Assembly (NCBI RefSeq): GCF_016653635.2
Contig: NZ_CP067420.1
Span: forward strand, 3,073,501 to 3,137,500
Source of the DNA: Skermanella sp. TT6
GTDB lineage: Bacteria; Pseudomonadota; Alphaproteobacteria; Azospirillales; Azospirillaceae
Length of the DNA: 64,000 nt
Direction: 5' to 3'
The notes beneath the pieces were generated by a model that saw nothing but the letters and a program-made list of their open reading frames with translations, did no database searches and was not told the DNA's origin. Positions 1-8,036 of the stretch are shown piece by piece. A program made the translations under genes and the position numbers. Position 1 is the first letter of the stretch. Each line of letters opens with the position of its first letter.

Positions 1-1
1 A

Positions 2-244
2 GCCGGATGCATCGCCGTGCTACGCTGGGACGGGCAGCAGTGGCACCACACCCTGCCCTTCGTGATCGGCTATGCCAGCCATCTTGCAGCCGACCTGATC
101 ACGCCCGCCGGATTGTGTCTGGCTTGGCCGCTCCGGCGGACCTTCGCGTTTCCCCTGATCAGGACCGGATCCTTCGCCGAGCAGGCGCTGGTGACGATCG
201 TCGCCGGGTGGCTTTTTGCCCGGGCACTGGGCAGTTGCGGTTGA
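2..244 (+). CDS. Membrane-bound metal-dependent hydrolase, YdjM/DUF457-like (C-terminal part)
   Basis: This is the 3' end of a gene that starts before the window. The frame is open from base 2 and ends at a TGA at 242-244. The roughly 80 visible residues contain GYASHLAADLITPAGLCLAWP, which fits the conserved region of the YdjM/DUF457 family: inner-membrane proteins with a His/Asp-rich metal site followed by a hydrophobic segment. The hydrophobic stretch near the C-terminus (LVTIVAGWLFARAL) fits a last membrane helix. Catalytic function in this family is poorly established, so hydrolase is a family label only. No partner gene is visible downstream. Confidence 0.6.
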   Translation, partial: AGCIAVLRWDGQQWHHTLPFVIGYASHLAADLITPAGLCLAWPLRRTFAFPLIRTGSFAEQALVTIVAGWLFARALGSCG

Positions 245-403
245 AAATCCGAACGTAGATTGTGTGATGCAGCAAAGCCGACTGCAGTAGCCCGCATGAC
301 AAAAAGACGAAGCTGGATAGAAGTCTTTGTGCCGGGTCGGAAGAAGCTCATATGCCTGCTATAAAGCCCGACCGACAACCATAAAACACTTAGGGAGAAC
401 TCA

Positions 404-664
404 ATGCCCGACCAGTCTCTGCAGACCGTCAACGACAGCACCGCCATGCGCGCCGCACTTGTACATATCATGTTACTCGATGATTACATCGGTACGGTGC
501 TGAGCCGGGCGGAGGCCTGCGAGCCTGGATTTCTCCGTGACAGCCTGATCGATTATGTCGAAACGCTTCAGCGCGAACGGCTGTCCTACTACCGGATCGG
601 CCTGAGGGACAGCCTGCCCGGCGAAGACGCCGAGCAGGCTGTCGCCCTGGACGAGGCGGCCTGA
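404..664 (+). CDS. Small helical hypothetical protein, paralogue of the protein at 2948-3169
   Basis: An 86-residue protein I cannot assign to a named family. The start is supported by an AGGGAGAA ribosome-binding site just upstream of the ATG. It is predicted mostly helical and soluble, with no signal peptide. Its middle (EPGFLRDSLIDYVETLQRER then SYYRIG) aligns with the C-terminal half of the minus-strand protein at 2948-3169 (DPFVRESLLDLLSTMRDDRR then CYGMIG), so the two look like members of one small family. It ends 3 bases before the convergent reductase gene. No function is inferred. Confidence 0.65.
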   Translation: MPDQSLQTVNDSTAMRAALVHIMLLDDYIGTVLSRAEACEPGFLRDSLIDYVETLQRERLSYYRIGLRDSLPGEDAEQAVALDEAA

Positions 665-667
665 CGC

Positions 668-1777
668 TCAGTCCGCCGCCGCCTGACGTTCGGCGTCGCT
701 CAGGAAGGGATAATCCGTATAGCCTTCCGCCCCGCCGCCGTAGAACGTGTCCCGGTCCGGCTCGTTCAGCGGGGCGTTGATGCGCAGGCGCTCGACCAGA
801 TCGGGGTTGGCGATGAACGGCCGGCCGAAGGCGACCAGATCGGCCTCGCCGGTTTCGCGAAGCCCGATCGCCGTATCCCGGTCGATCAGGTTGTTCGCGA
901 CGTAGAGACCGTTGAAGATCCGCCGCAGCTTGCGCAGGTCCACCGCGCCGGAAACCTCGCGGCTGGCGCCGGTGGCACCTTCCACCAGATGCAGGTAGGC
1001 GAGGCCGAAGCGGTTCAACTGTTCGACCGCATAGGTGAACACCGGATCCGGGTCGCTGTCCGAGATGTCGTTGGCCGGGCTGATCGGCGACAGGCGGATG
1101 CCGACCCGGTCGCCGCCCCAGACGCCGACGACGGCTTCGGTCACCTCGAGCATCAGCCGCGCCCGGTTCTCGATCGATCCGCCATAGGCATCTGTCCGCT
1201 TGTTCGTGCCGTCGCGCAGGAACTGGTCGATCAGGTAGCCGTTCGCGGCATGGATCTCGACGCCGTCGAATCCGGCGCGCTTGGCATTCCCGGCCGCGGT
1301 CCGGTACTGCTCGACGATGCCGGGGATCTCGTCCAGGCCAAGGGCCCGCGGGGTGACGAAGGGAACGAAGCCGTCTTCCGTGAATGCCTTGCCTTCCGGC
1401 TTGATCGCGCTCGGAGCGACGGGAAGGGCACCGTTCTCCTGCAGGGAGGGGTGGGAGATACGCCCGACATGCCACATCTGGAGGAAGATCCTGCCGCCCT
1501 TGGCATGCACGGCGTCGGTCACCTGCTTCCAGCCCGCGACCTGCGCCTCGCTGTGGATCCCGGGCGTATAGGCATAGCCTTTGCCCTGGCGGGAGATCTG
1601 AGTCGCCTCGCTGATGATCAGGCCGGCGGTGGCCCGTTGACCATAATATTCAGCATGCAGGCCGAAGGGCGCATCCTCCTTGTTGGCGCGGCTCCGGGTC
1701 AGCGGGGCCATGACGATACGGTTCGCCAGGGTGTAGGGCCCCACCTTGACGGGCTGGAAAAGATCGCTCTCGCTCAT
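668..1777 (-). CDS. nemA: Alkene reductase of the old yellow enzyme family (NemA-like)
   Basis: A 369-residue FMN-dependent NADPH oxidoreductase that reduces activated C=C bonds or nitro compounds (N-ethylmaleimide reductase type), acting in the cytoplasm. Family features are clear: the N-terminal LFQPVKVGPYTLANRIVMAPLTR, the substrate-binding HAAN (His and Asn two residues apart) followed by GYLIDQFL, the segment GGSIENRARLMLEV, and the C-terminal phosphate-binding ADLVAFGRPFIANPDL. Length is normal. The ATG has a GAGGAAG site upstream. The TetR regulator at 1845-2426 lies 67 bases upstream on the same strand, and a perfect palindrome (1795-1810) sits in the gap, so repression relieved by electrophiles, as for E. 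coli NemR-nemA, is the natural inference. The gene symbol follows the family, not a proven substrate. Confidence 0.9.
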   Translation of the reverse strand: MSESDLFQPVKVGPYTLANRIVMAPLTRSRANKEDAPFGLHAEYYGQRATAGLIISEATQISRQGKGYAYTPGIHSEAQVAGWKQVTDAVHAKGGRIFLQMWHVGRISHPSLQENGALPVAPSAIKPEGKAFTEDGFVPFVTPRALGLDEIPGIVEQYRTAAGNAKRAGFDGVEIHAANGYLIDQFLRDGTNKRTDAYGGSIENRARLMLEVTEAVVGVWGGDRVGIRLSPISPANDISDSDPDPVFTYAVEQLNRFGLAYLHLVEGATGASREVSGAVDLRKLRRIFNGLYVANNLIDRDTAIGLRETGEADLVAFGRPFIANPDLVERLRINAPLNEPDRDTFYGGGAEGYTDYPFLSDAERQAAAD

Positions 1778-1794
1778 GGTTCTTCCTCATGTTA

Positions 1795-1810
1795 TGGACC
1801 GAACGGTCCA
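1795..1810. promoter_or_regulatory. Probable TetR-family operator in front of the alkene reductase gene
   Basis: TGGACCGAACGGTCCA is a perfect inverted repeat of 7 bases around a 2-base centre, in the gap between the regulator and reductase genes. NemR of E. coli is known to bind a short palindrome of the GACC/GGTC type, so this fits a NemR-like site. A diverged copy lies at 2446-2461 upstream of the regulator start. Confidence 0.65.
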
Positions 1811-1844
1811 GAATTTGCGCAGAATGGGCTGACCGTGGATCGCG

Positions 1845-2426
1845 TCAGTCCAGGGCTTCGAGGGTGGTCGAGACGACGTCCTCCAGGGCTTGGGGATCAC
1901 GGCCGGCTTTCGCCATGACCTGAAGGCCGCAGAGGGAATTGACGAGGTATCGCGCCAGCGTGCGGGGATCGTGACGGGCCGATATGCCTCCGTCCGCCTG
2001 TCCGCGGGCGATCAGGCGGTGGTAAAGCTCCTCCATCCGGTCCAGATGGGCAGCGATGGCCGTTTCGATGATGGGATCGTGCGGCGCAAGTTCGACGGCG
2101 CAATTCACCGTCAGGCACCCGCGCCGGTCCCCTCCAGCCGCGGGCCGTTCGATCACGCTTCTAAGCTGGACCTCGATAAGGCGGCGGACACATCCGCTTG
2201 ACCCGACGCAGGCGTCCAGGCGGGCAGCCTCGCGGTCGCCGTAACGGCGCAGCGCCGTCATGAAGGCATCGTGCTTGCTACCGAAAAACTCGTAGAAGCT
2301 GCTCTTGCTGAGGCCCATCGCCTCCAGCAGGTCTGTCATCGAGGTGCCGGCATACCCCTTGGTCCAGAACACGTGCAGCGCACGGTCCAGAGCTTCATCG
2401 GCATTGAATTCGCGCGGTCTGCCCAT
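1845..2426 (-). CDS. TetR/AcrR family transcriptional regulator (NemR-like)
   Basis: A 193-residue repressor. The N-terminal 50 residues form the TetR helix-turn-helix (MGRPREFNADEALDRALHVF, then SMTDLLEAMGLSKSSFYEFF). The rest is the ligand-sensing domain, which carries several cysteines (for example CVGSSGC and GCLTVNCAVEL) that could sense electrophiles as in NemR; that is inference. The ATG at 2426 is chosen because MGRPREF is the usual family start; an upstream in-frame codon would add 20 residues of poor quality. The gene is first in a two-gene unit with the reductase. Palindromes at 2446-2461 and 1795-1810 suggest control of itself and of the reductase. Confidence 0.88.
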   Translation of the reverse strand: MGRPREFNADEALDRALHVFWTKGYAGTSMTDLLEAMGLSKSSFYEFFGSKHDAFMTALRRYGDREAARLDACVGSSGCVRRLIEVQLRSVIERPAAGGDRRGCLTVNCAVELAPHDPIIETAIAAHLDRMEELYHRLIARGQADGGISARHDPRTLARYLVNSLCGLQVMAKAGRDPQALEDVVSTTLEALD

Positions 2427-2445
2427 GACCGATACATGGGCGTTC

Positions 2446-2461
2446 CGGACCATGCAGTCCA
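2446..2461. promoter_or_regulatory. Second, imperfect copy of the TetR-type operator upstream of the regulator gene
   Basis: CGGACCATGCAGTCCA matches the palindrome at 1795-1810 at 11 of 16 positions and keeps the outer GGAC and GTCC arms. It lies 20 bases upstream of the regulator's ATG, where a repressor would block its own transcription. Weaker symmetry makes this less certain than the first site. Confidence 0.45.
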
Positions 2462-2581
2462 GAAAAAAATGATGCCCGCTCCGCATGAGAAGGATCTATG
2501 CGGGTCATGAAAAATGCTCGTTTGCCCGTAAGTCCGGTTCCGCCTCACAGTCCAGGCACACGGTGATGCTGCGAGGAGGCC

Positions 2582-2899
2582 ATGGGAGATTACGACCTGA
2601 ACGGCACCCACGTCGCGAGCGCGGTCGCGATATGTCTCTTCATACTGCTGCTGAAGGCGACCCTGGACCCGGAACGGTCCTTGCGCCAAGCCCTTTTCCT
2701 GCCGCTTGGCCGGTCGCGCTGGCATAGGCTGTATTGGCGGTTGTCGCCCTTGCTGTTCGTCGCCATGGCAGTACTTGCCGCAGTCAGCTATCTGCCCCCG
2801 GTCGGCGTTGCCGCGGGATGGCTGCGGCTGGTCAGCCTTGGCTTGCTCGTGCCGCTGATGGCACTCGCCGCCGCTGCGGAAAGCGAGACAGGCACCTGA
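2582..2899 (+). CDS. Small membrane protein of unknown function
   Basis: A 105-residue protein with three likely membrane segments, roughly residues 12-29, 52-69 and 74-98, joined by short Arg-rich loops. A strong GAGGAGG ribosome-binding site lies directly before the ATG. I recognise no domain. It is flanked by the TetR regulator (divergent) and a small helical protein (convergent), neither of which suggests a role. Confidence 0.6.
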   Translation: MGDYDLNGTHVASAVAICLFILLLKATLDPERSLRQALFLPLGRSRWHRLYWRLSPLLFVAMAVLAAVSYLPPVGVAAGWLRLVSLGLLVPLMALAAAAESETGT

Positions 2900-2947
2900 G
2901 GGCTTCCCGCCACCGCTTCATCGGCGCCACGGAAACCGTTTCAAGTT

Positions 2948-3169
2948 TCAGGCAGCCTCGCTGACGGCCATGACGCCCCCGATCATGCCGTAGCAGCGGC
3001 GATCATCGCGCATGGTCGACAGGAGGTCCAGAAGGCTCTCGCGGACGAAGGGATCGGACTGACCGGCCAGTTCGGACTCCGTGACCTCGATGAAGCGCTC
3101 GATCAGGCGGGCATGGACGCGGCTGGATTGAGCGAGGCGAAGATCAGTGTAGCGGCGAACGTCGGTCAT
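2948..3169 (-). CDS. Small helical hypothetical protein, paralogue of the protein at 404-664
   Basis: A 73-residue, charged, helical protein without signal peptide or membrane segment. Its C-terminal half (DPFVRESLLDLLSTMRDDRR then CYGMIG) shares Pro, Phe, Arg, Ser-Leu, Asp, Thr, Arg, Tyr and Ile-Gly spacing with the protein at 404-664. The ATG follows a GAAAGAG stretch. The upstream region (3170-3482) is AT-rich and contains a repeated CTTAACGAC element, so the gene may be under specific control. Function unknown. Confidence 0.6.
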   Translation of the reverse strand: MTDVRRYTDLRLAQSSRVHARLIERFIEVTESELAGQSDPFVRESLLDLLSTMRDDRRCYGMIGGVMAVSEAA

Positions 3170-3482
3170 GATCGGCTCTTTCGTGAGAGGTTTGTCGAAG
3201 TGGCGCCTTGCTGTCCACGAGGCAATACTGACTTCGGAATCTTAACGACAAGTAAATATCGCTTAACGACCGGGTTTGGTTTAGGGATTACCCCCTTTTA
3301 TACCGCATATGATAATGTAGATTCCGCTAATCCGTTCGGCCGAATTCTTGAACTTTCCAGCATCACTTGGCTATGTGGTTACCTCTTTCGATACGAGCCA
3401 GCGTTCTTCTGCCCGCTAAACCCTGGCCCTGACAGCGAAGATCGACTAGGATCTGCGGCAATCCGGGGGAGGCAGATGCATC
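3170..3482. other. Divergent intergenic region, AT-rich, with a repeated CTTAACGAC element
   Basis: A 313-base gap between two divergent genes, clearly richer in A and T than the flanks. CTTAACGAC occurs at 3241-3249 and 3262-3270, 21 bases apart (two helical turns). Between them GTAA-N7-TTAAC (3252-3267) is one mismatch from the alphaproteobacterial CtrA consensus TTAA-N7-TTAA(C). A TATA-rich stretch follows at about 3295-3320. Nothing looks coding. Confidence 0.5.
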
Positions 3483-4334
3483 ATGGGCGTGTTTCCGATC
3501 ATCGACAGCCATGTGCATCTCTATGACCCCGCCGTCCTGAGCTATCCCTGGATGGCCGGCATTCCGGCGTTGAACCGTCCCCACCTGCCCGCCGATTTCA
3601 CCGACGCCTGCGGTCCCATCCCGGTGGATCGGATGGTCTTCGTCGAGGTCGACGCCGCTCCCGCGGACCGGCTTGCCGAGGCGGATTGGGTAACCGGGCT
3701 GGCGCAGACCGATCCGCGCATCGGCGCCATCGTCGCGTCGGCGCCCCTCGAACTCGGAAGTGCCGTCGAACCTCATCTGGAAAGGCTTGCCGAGCGTTCC
3801 CTGGTGCGGGGTGTCCGCCGGTTGATCCAATCCGAGCCCGACCCGGAATTCTGCCTGAGGCCGGATTTCATCGAGGGCGTCCGGCTGCTGCCCCGGTACG
3901 GCTTCAGCTTCGACATCTGCGTCTACCATGGACAGTTGGCAGCGGCGGTCGACCTTGTCAGGCGTTGCCCCGACGTCCGATTCGTCCTGGACCATGCGGG
4001 CAAGCCGGGCATCCGGGCCGGACTGATCGATCCATGGCAGGCCGACCTCCAGGCCATGGCCGAACTGCCGAACGTCTGGTGCAAGCTGTCCGGCATGGCG
4101 ACCGAGGCGGACCACGCGTCGTGGAACCGCGAGGACCTGCGGCCCTATATCGACCACGTGATCGAATGCTTCGGCTTCCGCCGGGTGATGTTCGGCGGGG
4201 ACTGGCCCGTCAGCACCCTGGCCACCGACTATCCGCGCTGGATCGAGACCGTGCTCTGGGCGACCCAGTTCTGCTCCAGCGCGGACCGGCGCCGCCTGAT
4301 GAGGGAAAACGCCGCCGAATTCTACGCGTTGTAA
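3483..4334 (+). CDS. Amidohydrolase family protein (lactonase-like TIM barrel, COG3618 type)
   Basis: A 283-residue metal-dependent hydrolase. Motifs in order: the N-terminal IDSHVHLYDP (metal His pair), FVEVD in strand 2, VLDHAGKP in the middle, WCKLSG, and FGGDWPVS near the C-terminus carrying the catalytic Asp. This pattern is that of the amidohydrolase-2 group, which includes sugar lactonases such as L-fuconolactonase and 2-pyrone-4,6-dicarboxylate hydrolase. The substrate cannot be read from sequence and no sugar or aromatic pathway genes are nearby. A GGGGGAGG site lies 11 bases before the ATG. The 3' end overlaps the convergent era gene by 13 bases. Confidence 0.85.
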   Translation: MGVFPIIDSHVHLYDPAVLSYPWMAGIPALNRPHLPADFTDACGPIPVDRMVFVEVDAAPADRLAEADWVTGLAQTDPRIGAIVASAPLELGSAVEPHLERLAERSLVRGVRRLIQSEPDPEFCLRPDFIEGVRLLPRYGFSFDICVYHGQLAAAVDLVRRCPDVRFVLDHAGKPGIRAGLIDPWQADLQAMAELPNVWCKLSGMATEADHASWNREDLRPYIDHVIECFGFRRVMFGGDWPVSTLATDYPRWIETVLWATQFCSSADRRRLMRENAAEFYAL

Positions 4335-5260
4335 TCCAGGTTCCAGTCGCGGTAGCGCTCGGGATCGTTGGTCCATTCCTCCCGCACCTTGACGTGCAGG
4401 AACAGGTGGACCCGGCGCTCCAGCATCTCCTCCAATTCAACGCGCGCGGCGGCGCCGATCTGCTTGATCCGCTGGCCGCCCTTGCCGAGGATGATCGCCT
4501 TCTGGCTGTCCCGTTCGGTGAAGACGACCATGGAGATCTTGACGCTGCCGTCGTCGAACTCCTCCCATCCTTCAGGCTCGACCGTCGCCGAGTAGGGCAG
4601 TTCCTGATAAAGCTGGAGGAACAGCTTCTCCCGGACGATCTCGGCCGCCAGCAGGCGCATCGGGATGTCGGAGAGCTGGTCGGACGGGAAGTGCCACGGA
4701 CCTTCGGGCATGCGGGACGCCAGATGCCTGCGCAGGTCGTCGACACCGTTTCCGGTCTCCGCGGAGATCATGAAGGTGTCGGTGTAGATGCCTTCGGCGT
4801 TCAACTCCGCGGAAAGCGCCAGCAGCTTGTCCCGCTTGATCAGGTCGATCTTGTTCAGCGCCAGTATGGCTTGGCGGCCGGAGTCCTTGAGCCTGGCGAT
4901 GATGGCCCGCGTATCGCCGTCGATCGACTTCCGCGCGGCGTCGACCAGCTGCACCACCAGATCGGCGTCGCTGGCTCCCTGCCAGGCGGCGGCGACCATG
5001 GCGCGCTCCAGTCGCTTCCTGGGCGCGAAGATGCCGGGCGTGTCCACGAAGATCACCTGCGAATCGCCCTCGGTCGCGATACCCAGCACCCGGGTCCGGG
5101 TGGTCTGGACCCGCGGCGAGACGATCGACACCTTGGCGCCGATCATGGTGTTCAGCAGGGTGGATTTGCCGGCATTGGGCGCTCCCACCAGGGCCACGAA
5201 GCCGCAGCGCGGATGTTCGGGCACAAAGTCCTGCGCTTGCTCAACGGTCTCGTCACTCAT
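4322..5260 (-). CDS. era: GTPase Era, 30S ribosome assembly factor
   Basis: A 312-residue GTPase that binds the 3' end of 16S rRNA and aids maturation of the small subunit. The G domain shows GAPNAGKS (residues 27-34), DTPG (73-76) and NKID (136-139). The C-terminal KH domain carries ILGKGGQRIKQIG. The ATG at 5260 is chosen because upstream in-frame sequence lies inside rnc; with this start the ATG overlaps the rnc stop by 8 bases, indicating translational coupling. It is the last gene of the lepB-rnc-era run. The stop overlaps the convergent amidohydrolase gene. Confidence 0.97.
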   Translation of the reverse strand: MSDETVEQAQDFVPEHPRCGFVALVGAPNAGKSTLLNTMIGAKVSIVSPRVQTTRTRVLGIATEGDSQVIFVDTPGIFAPRKRLERAMVAAAWQGASDADLVVQLVDAARKSIDGDTRAIIARLKDSGRQAILALNKIDLIKRDKLLALSAELNAEGIYTDTFMISAETGNGVDDLRRHLASRMPEGPWHFPSDQLSDIPMRLLAAEIVREKLFLQLYQELPYSATVEPEGWEEFDDGSVKISMVVFTERDSQKAIILGKGGQRIKQIGAAARVELEEMLERRVHLFLHVKVREEWTNDPERYRDWNLDYNA

Positions 5261-6014
5261 TGATCGGTGCTCCGACGCGGCGAAGCATCTCGCTTGCCGC
5301 GGCTTTCTCTGCCGCCCGCTTCGAATTGCCCTGGGCGACGACGGGCTCGAAGCCCTGCAGATGCACCCTGACCTCGAACTGCGGGCTATGGTCCGGGCCG
5401 GTCTGGCCCATGGTTTCATACACGGGCAAGGGCTTGCCGCGCCCCTGCGCCCATTCCTGGAGCGCCGTCTTGACGTCCTGCGGCGGCGATGCCGCCCGGT
5501 CGATCTGGTCGGCCCATCGGCTGCGGATGAAGGTCTCCGCGACGGGAAGGCCGCCGTCCAGGTAGAGCGCGCCGATCACCGCCTCGCAGCAATCCGCCAG
5601 GATCGTCCCGTTGGTCCGGCCACCGGACTCCGCTTCGCCGGTCGAGAGCCGCAGGTAGCGGCCAAGGTCGAGCTGGGCCGCTACCTGGCTCAGGGTCTCC
5701 CAACGGACGAGGCTGGCCAGGCGGCGGGCCAGCGCGCCCTCGCGCTCGCCTGGGAATCGCTCCAGCAGCCAGTTGGCGATGACCAAGCCAAGGACCCGGT
5801 CGCCCAGGAATTCCAGGCGCTCGTAAGCCAGCCCCGGGACGGCCACCCTGCCCGGCCGCCTGCCCAGGCGTTCCATCCCGCTGACGCTGGGATGGGTCAC
5901 CGCATCGACCAGAAGGTCTGGCTGCCTGAACCGGTGCCCGAGGGCATCCGCGAGTTCGGCCAGGTCGGCTGGACCGGGATGGCCGTTCTGTTGCTCGGTG
6001 CCGATGGCGGACAT
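5253..6014 (-). CDS. rnc: Ribonuclease III
   Basis: A 253-residue double-strand-specific endoribonuclease that processes rRNA precursors and other structured RNAs. The catalytic signature ERLEFLGDRVLGL (residues 65-77) and the second acidic motif ADCCEAVIGALYLDGG are present. The C-terminal double-stranded RNA-binding domain ends with AQGNSKRAAEKAAASEML. Residues 1-20 are a variable extension. The ATG lies 10 bases after the lepB stop and the stop overlaps era, so lepB, rnc and era form one transcript. Confidence 0.97.
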   Translation of the reverse strand: MSAIGTEQQNGHPGPADLAELADALGHRFRQPDLLVDAVTHPSVSGMERLGRRPGRVAVPGLAYERLEFLGDRVLGLVIANWLLERFPGEREGALARRLASLVRWETLSQVAAQLDLGRYLRLSTGEAESGGRTNGTILADCCEAVIGALYLDGGLPVAETFIRSRWADQIDRAASPPQDVKTALQEWAQGRGKPLPVYETMGQTGPDHSPQFEVRVHLQGFEPVVAQGNSKRAAEKAAASEMLRRVGAPINE

Positions 6015-6024
6015 GCCGTCCCCC

Positions 6025-6798
6025 TCAGTTCACGCCGTCGAAGATCCGGCCGAATCGCACAGCCCACGGCCATTTCCAGAATTCCCAGAAGCGGGCATCC
6101 TCGTCGATCGAGAAGAACAGGAACTCGGCCCGTCCGACGAGGTTCTCGACCGGGACGAACCCGACCATCGCGCCGACCCGGCTGTCGAGCGAGTTGTCGC
6201 GGTTGTCACCCATGGCGAAGAAATGGTTCTCCGGAACCGCGTACACCGGCGTATTGTCGAGCGAGGCGTTGTCGCTCTCTTCGATGATGCGGTGCTGACG
6301 GCCGTTCGGCAGCGTCTCCATGTACTGGGCGACTCGGATCTGTCGGCCGAACTGGTCGGTCGTGACGAAGTCCTCTACGCGGTCGCGCTTGACCGCTTCC
6401 CCATTTATGTGCAGCACCCCGTTGATCATCTGGATCCGGTCGCCGGGGAGCCCCACGATGCGCTTGATGTAATCGGTCTTGTTGTCCCGCGGCAGCTTGA
6501 AGACGGCGACGTCGCCGCGCTCAGGCTTGGTGTAGAGCAAGCGGCCGTCGAACAGCGGCGCGCCGAAGGCGACCGTGTACTTGCTGTAGCCGTAGGAGAA
6601 TTTCGAGACGAACAGGTAATCGCCCACCAGAAGCGTCGGGATCATCGATCCTGACGGGATGTTGAACGGTTCATAGGCGAAGGTCCGGACGCCGAACGCG
6701 ATCACGACGGCGTAGACGACCGTCTTTATGGTCTCGCCGATGCCGCCGCTCTTGTTCTTCTGCATCGATTCTGTCTGCTTTCTCGTCAATTCTGTCAT
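6025..6798 (-). CDS. lepB: Signal peptidase I
   Basis: A 257-residue inner-membrane serine protease that removes Sec and Tat signal peptides. A membrane helix (residues 24-38, IKTVVYAVVIAFGVR) precedes the catalytic PSGSM (Ser51) and the general base Lys112 in DYIKRIVGLPGD. Box E (MGDNRDNSLDSR) follows. The start at 6798 (MTELTRK) is preferred because longer versions run towards acpS; MQKNKSG at 6765 is possible, since neither has a strong ribosome-binding site. Placed 37 bases after acpS and 10 before rnc. Confidence 0.95.
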   Translation of the reverse strand: MTELTRKQTESMQKNKSGGIGETIKTVVYAVVIAFGVRTFAYEPFNIPSGSMIPTLLVGDYLFVSKFSYGYSKYTVAFGAPLFDGRLLYTKPERGDVAVFKLPRDNKTDYIKRIVGLPGDRIQMINGVLHINGEAVKRDRVEDFVTTDQFGRQIRVAQYMETLPNGRQHRIIEESDNASLDNTPVYAVPENHFFAMGDNRDNSLDSRVGAMVGFVPVENLVGRAEFLFFSIDEDARFWEFWKWPWAVRFGRIFDGVN

Positions 6799-6835
6799 GG
6801 CGTGACGCCACCCGGGGGCGGCTGCTCCGTGGCGG

Positions 6836-7273
6836 TCAGGTTTGAGGGGTGGAGGAACCGTCCTGGACGGCTTCACCGGCGGGCACGGCTGATATGATGA
6901 CGATGGCTTGCGCCAAAGGGAGGTCGTCGGTCAAGGTGAGATGTATCACGGGTGACATGCCCGGCGGCGTGATCTGCTTCAGGCGCTCCAGGGCGCCTCC
7001 GGTCAGGCGCATGGTCGGCTGCCCGCCCGGCAGGTTCACCACGCCCATGTCGCGCCAGTAGACGCCGCGGTTCAGCCCGGTGCCAAGCGCCTTCGCGCAG
7101 GCCTCCTTGGCGGCGAACCGCTTGGCGTAGCTGGCGGCGCGCTGGTTGCGCCGGTCCGACTTGCGCCGCTCCACCTCTGTGAAGACGCGGTCCAGGAACC
7201 GCTCGCCGTAGCGCTCCAGGGTGCGCTCGATGCGCCTGATATCGATCAGATCGTTGCCGATGCCGAGGATCAT
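6836..7273 (-). CDS. acpS: Holo-[acyl-carrier-protein] synthase
   Basis: A 145-residue enzyme that transfers 4'-phosphopantetheine from CoA to acyl carrier protein. The N-terminal [17 protein letters not shown] holds the Mg-binding Asp8, and [15 protein letters not shown] holds the second metal ligand Glu57. The ATG at 7273 gives the standard family N-terminus; an in-frame GTG four codons upstream would overlap pdxJ. The C-terminal tail (about 12 residues rich in Ser, Thr and Pro) is not conserved. The pdxJ-acpS-lepB order is usual in this group. Confidence 0.95.
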   Translation of the reverse strand: MILGIGNDLIDIRRIERTLERYGERFLDRVFTEVERRKSDRRNQRAASYAKRFAAKEACAKALGTGLNRGVYWRDMGVVNLPGGQPTMRLTGGALERLKQITPPGMSPVIHLTLTDDLPLAQAIVIISAVPAGEAVQDGSSTPQT

Positions 7274-7277
7274 GGCG

Positions 7278-8036
7278 TCAGGCACCGCGCCGGTCGTCGG
7301 TGCCGGACCGCGCCCGGTCCATCAAGGCGCGCATCCGCCGGATGGTCCCGTCCAGCCCGCCGAAAACCGCTTCGCCGATCAGGAAATGCCCGATGTTCAA
7401 CTCCACGATGGTCGGAATGGCCGCGACCCGGCCGACGGTGTCGAAGGCGAGGCCATGGCCCGCATGGCACTCCAGGCCGATCCTCTCCGCATGGGCGGCG
7501 GCGGTCCGGATGCGCTCCAGCTCGTGGTCGCGGACATCGTCCGCCTCGGCGTCGCAATAGGATCCCGTGTGGAGCTCGACCACCGGAGCGCCCAGTTCCG
7601 CGGCGGCATCCAGCTGGATCGGATCGGGATTGACGAACAGGGACACCCGGATGCCTGCGGCACCCAGGTCGCGGACCATCGGGGCGAGCGCGTCCCGGTT
7701 GCCGGCTGCGTCCAGCCCGCCCTCGGTCGTCCGCTCCTCCCGCCGCTCGGGAACGATGCAGGCGGCATGCGGCCGGTGGCGCAGGGCGATGGCGACCATC
7801 TCCGCGGTCGCCGCCATCTCCAGGTTCAGGGGAAGCTCGCTCTCCGCGACCAGCCGCTCTACGTCGTCGTCCGTGATATGGCGCCGGTCCTCGCGCAGGT
7901 GGGCGGTGATGCCGTCGGCTCCGGCCTGCGCCGCGGCGCGGGCGGCGCGAACGGGATCCGGGTGCCTGCCGCCCCGGGCATTTCGGATCGTCGCGACATG
8001 GTCGATGTTCACGCCGAGGCGCAGGGTGCGTATCAT
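7278..8036 (-). CDS. pdxJ: Pyridoxine 5'-phosphate synthase
   Basis: A 252-residue TIM-barrel enzyme that condenses 1-deoxy-D-xylulose 5-phosphate with 3-amino-2-oxopropyl phosphate in the DXP-dependent vitamin B6 pathway. Recognisable motifs are [17 protein letters not shown], the active-site [35 protein letters not shown] and [11 protein letters not shown]. Length is normal. The ATG shares an ATGA overlap with the stop of the upstream DUF2062 gene, so the two are translationally coupled. Confidence 0.96.
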   Translation of the reverse strand: MIRTLRLGVNIDHVATIRNARGGRHPDPVRAARAAAQAGADGITAHLREDRRHITDDDVERLVAESELPLNLEMAATAEMVAIALRHRPHAACIVPERREERTTEGGLDAAGNRDALAPMVRDLGAAGIRVSLFVNPDPIQLDAAAELGAPVVELHTGSYCDAEADDVRDHELERIRTAAAHAERIGLECHAGHGLAFDTVGRVAAIPTIVELNIGHFLIGEAVFGGLDGTIRRMRALMDRARSGTDDRRGA

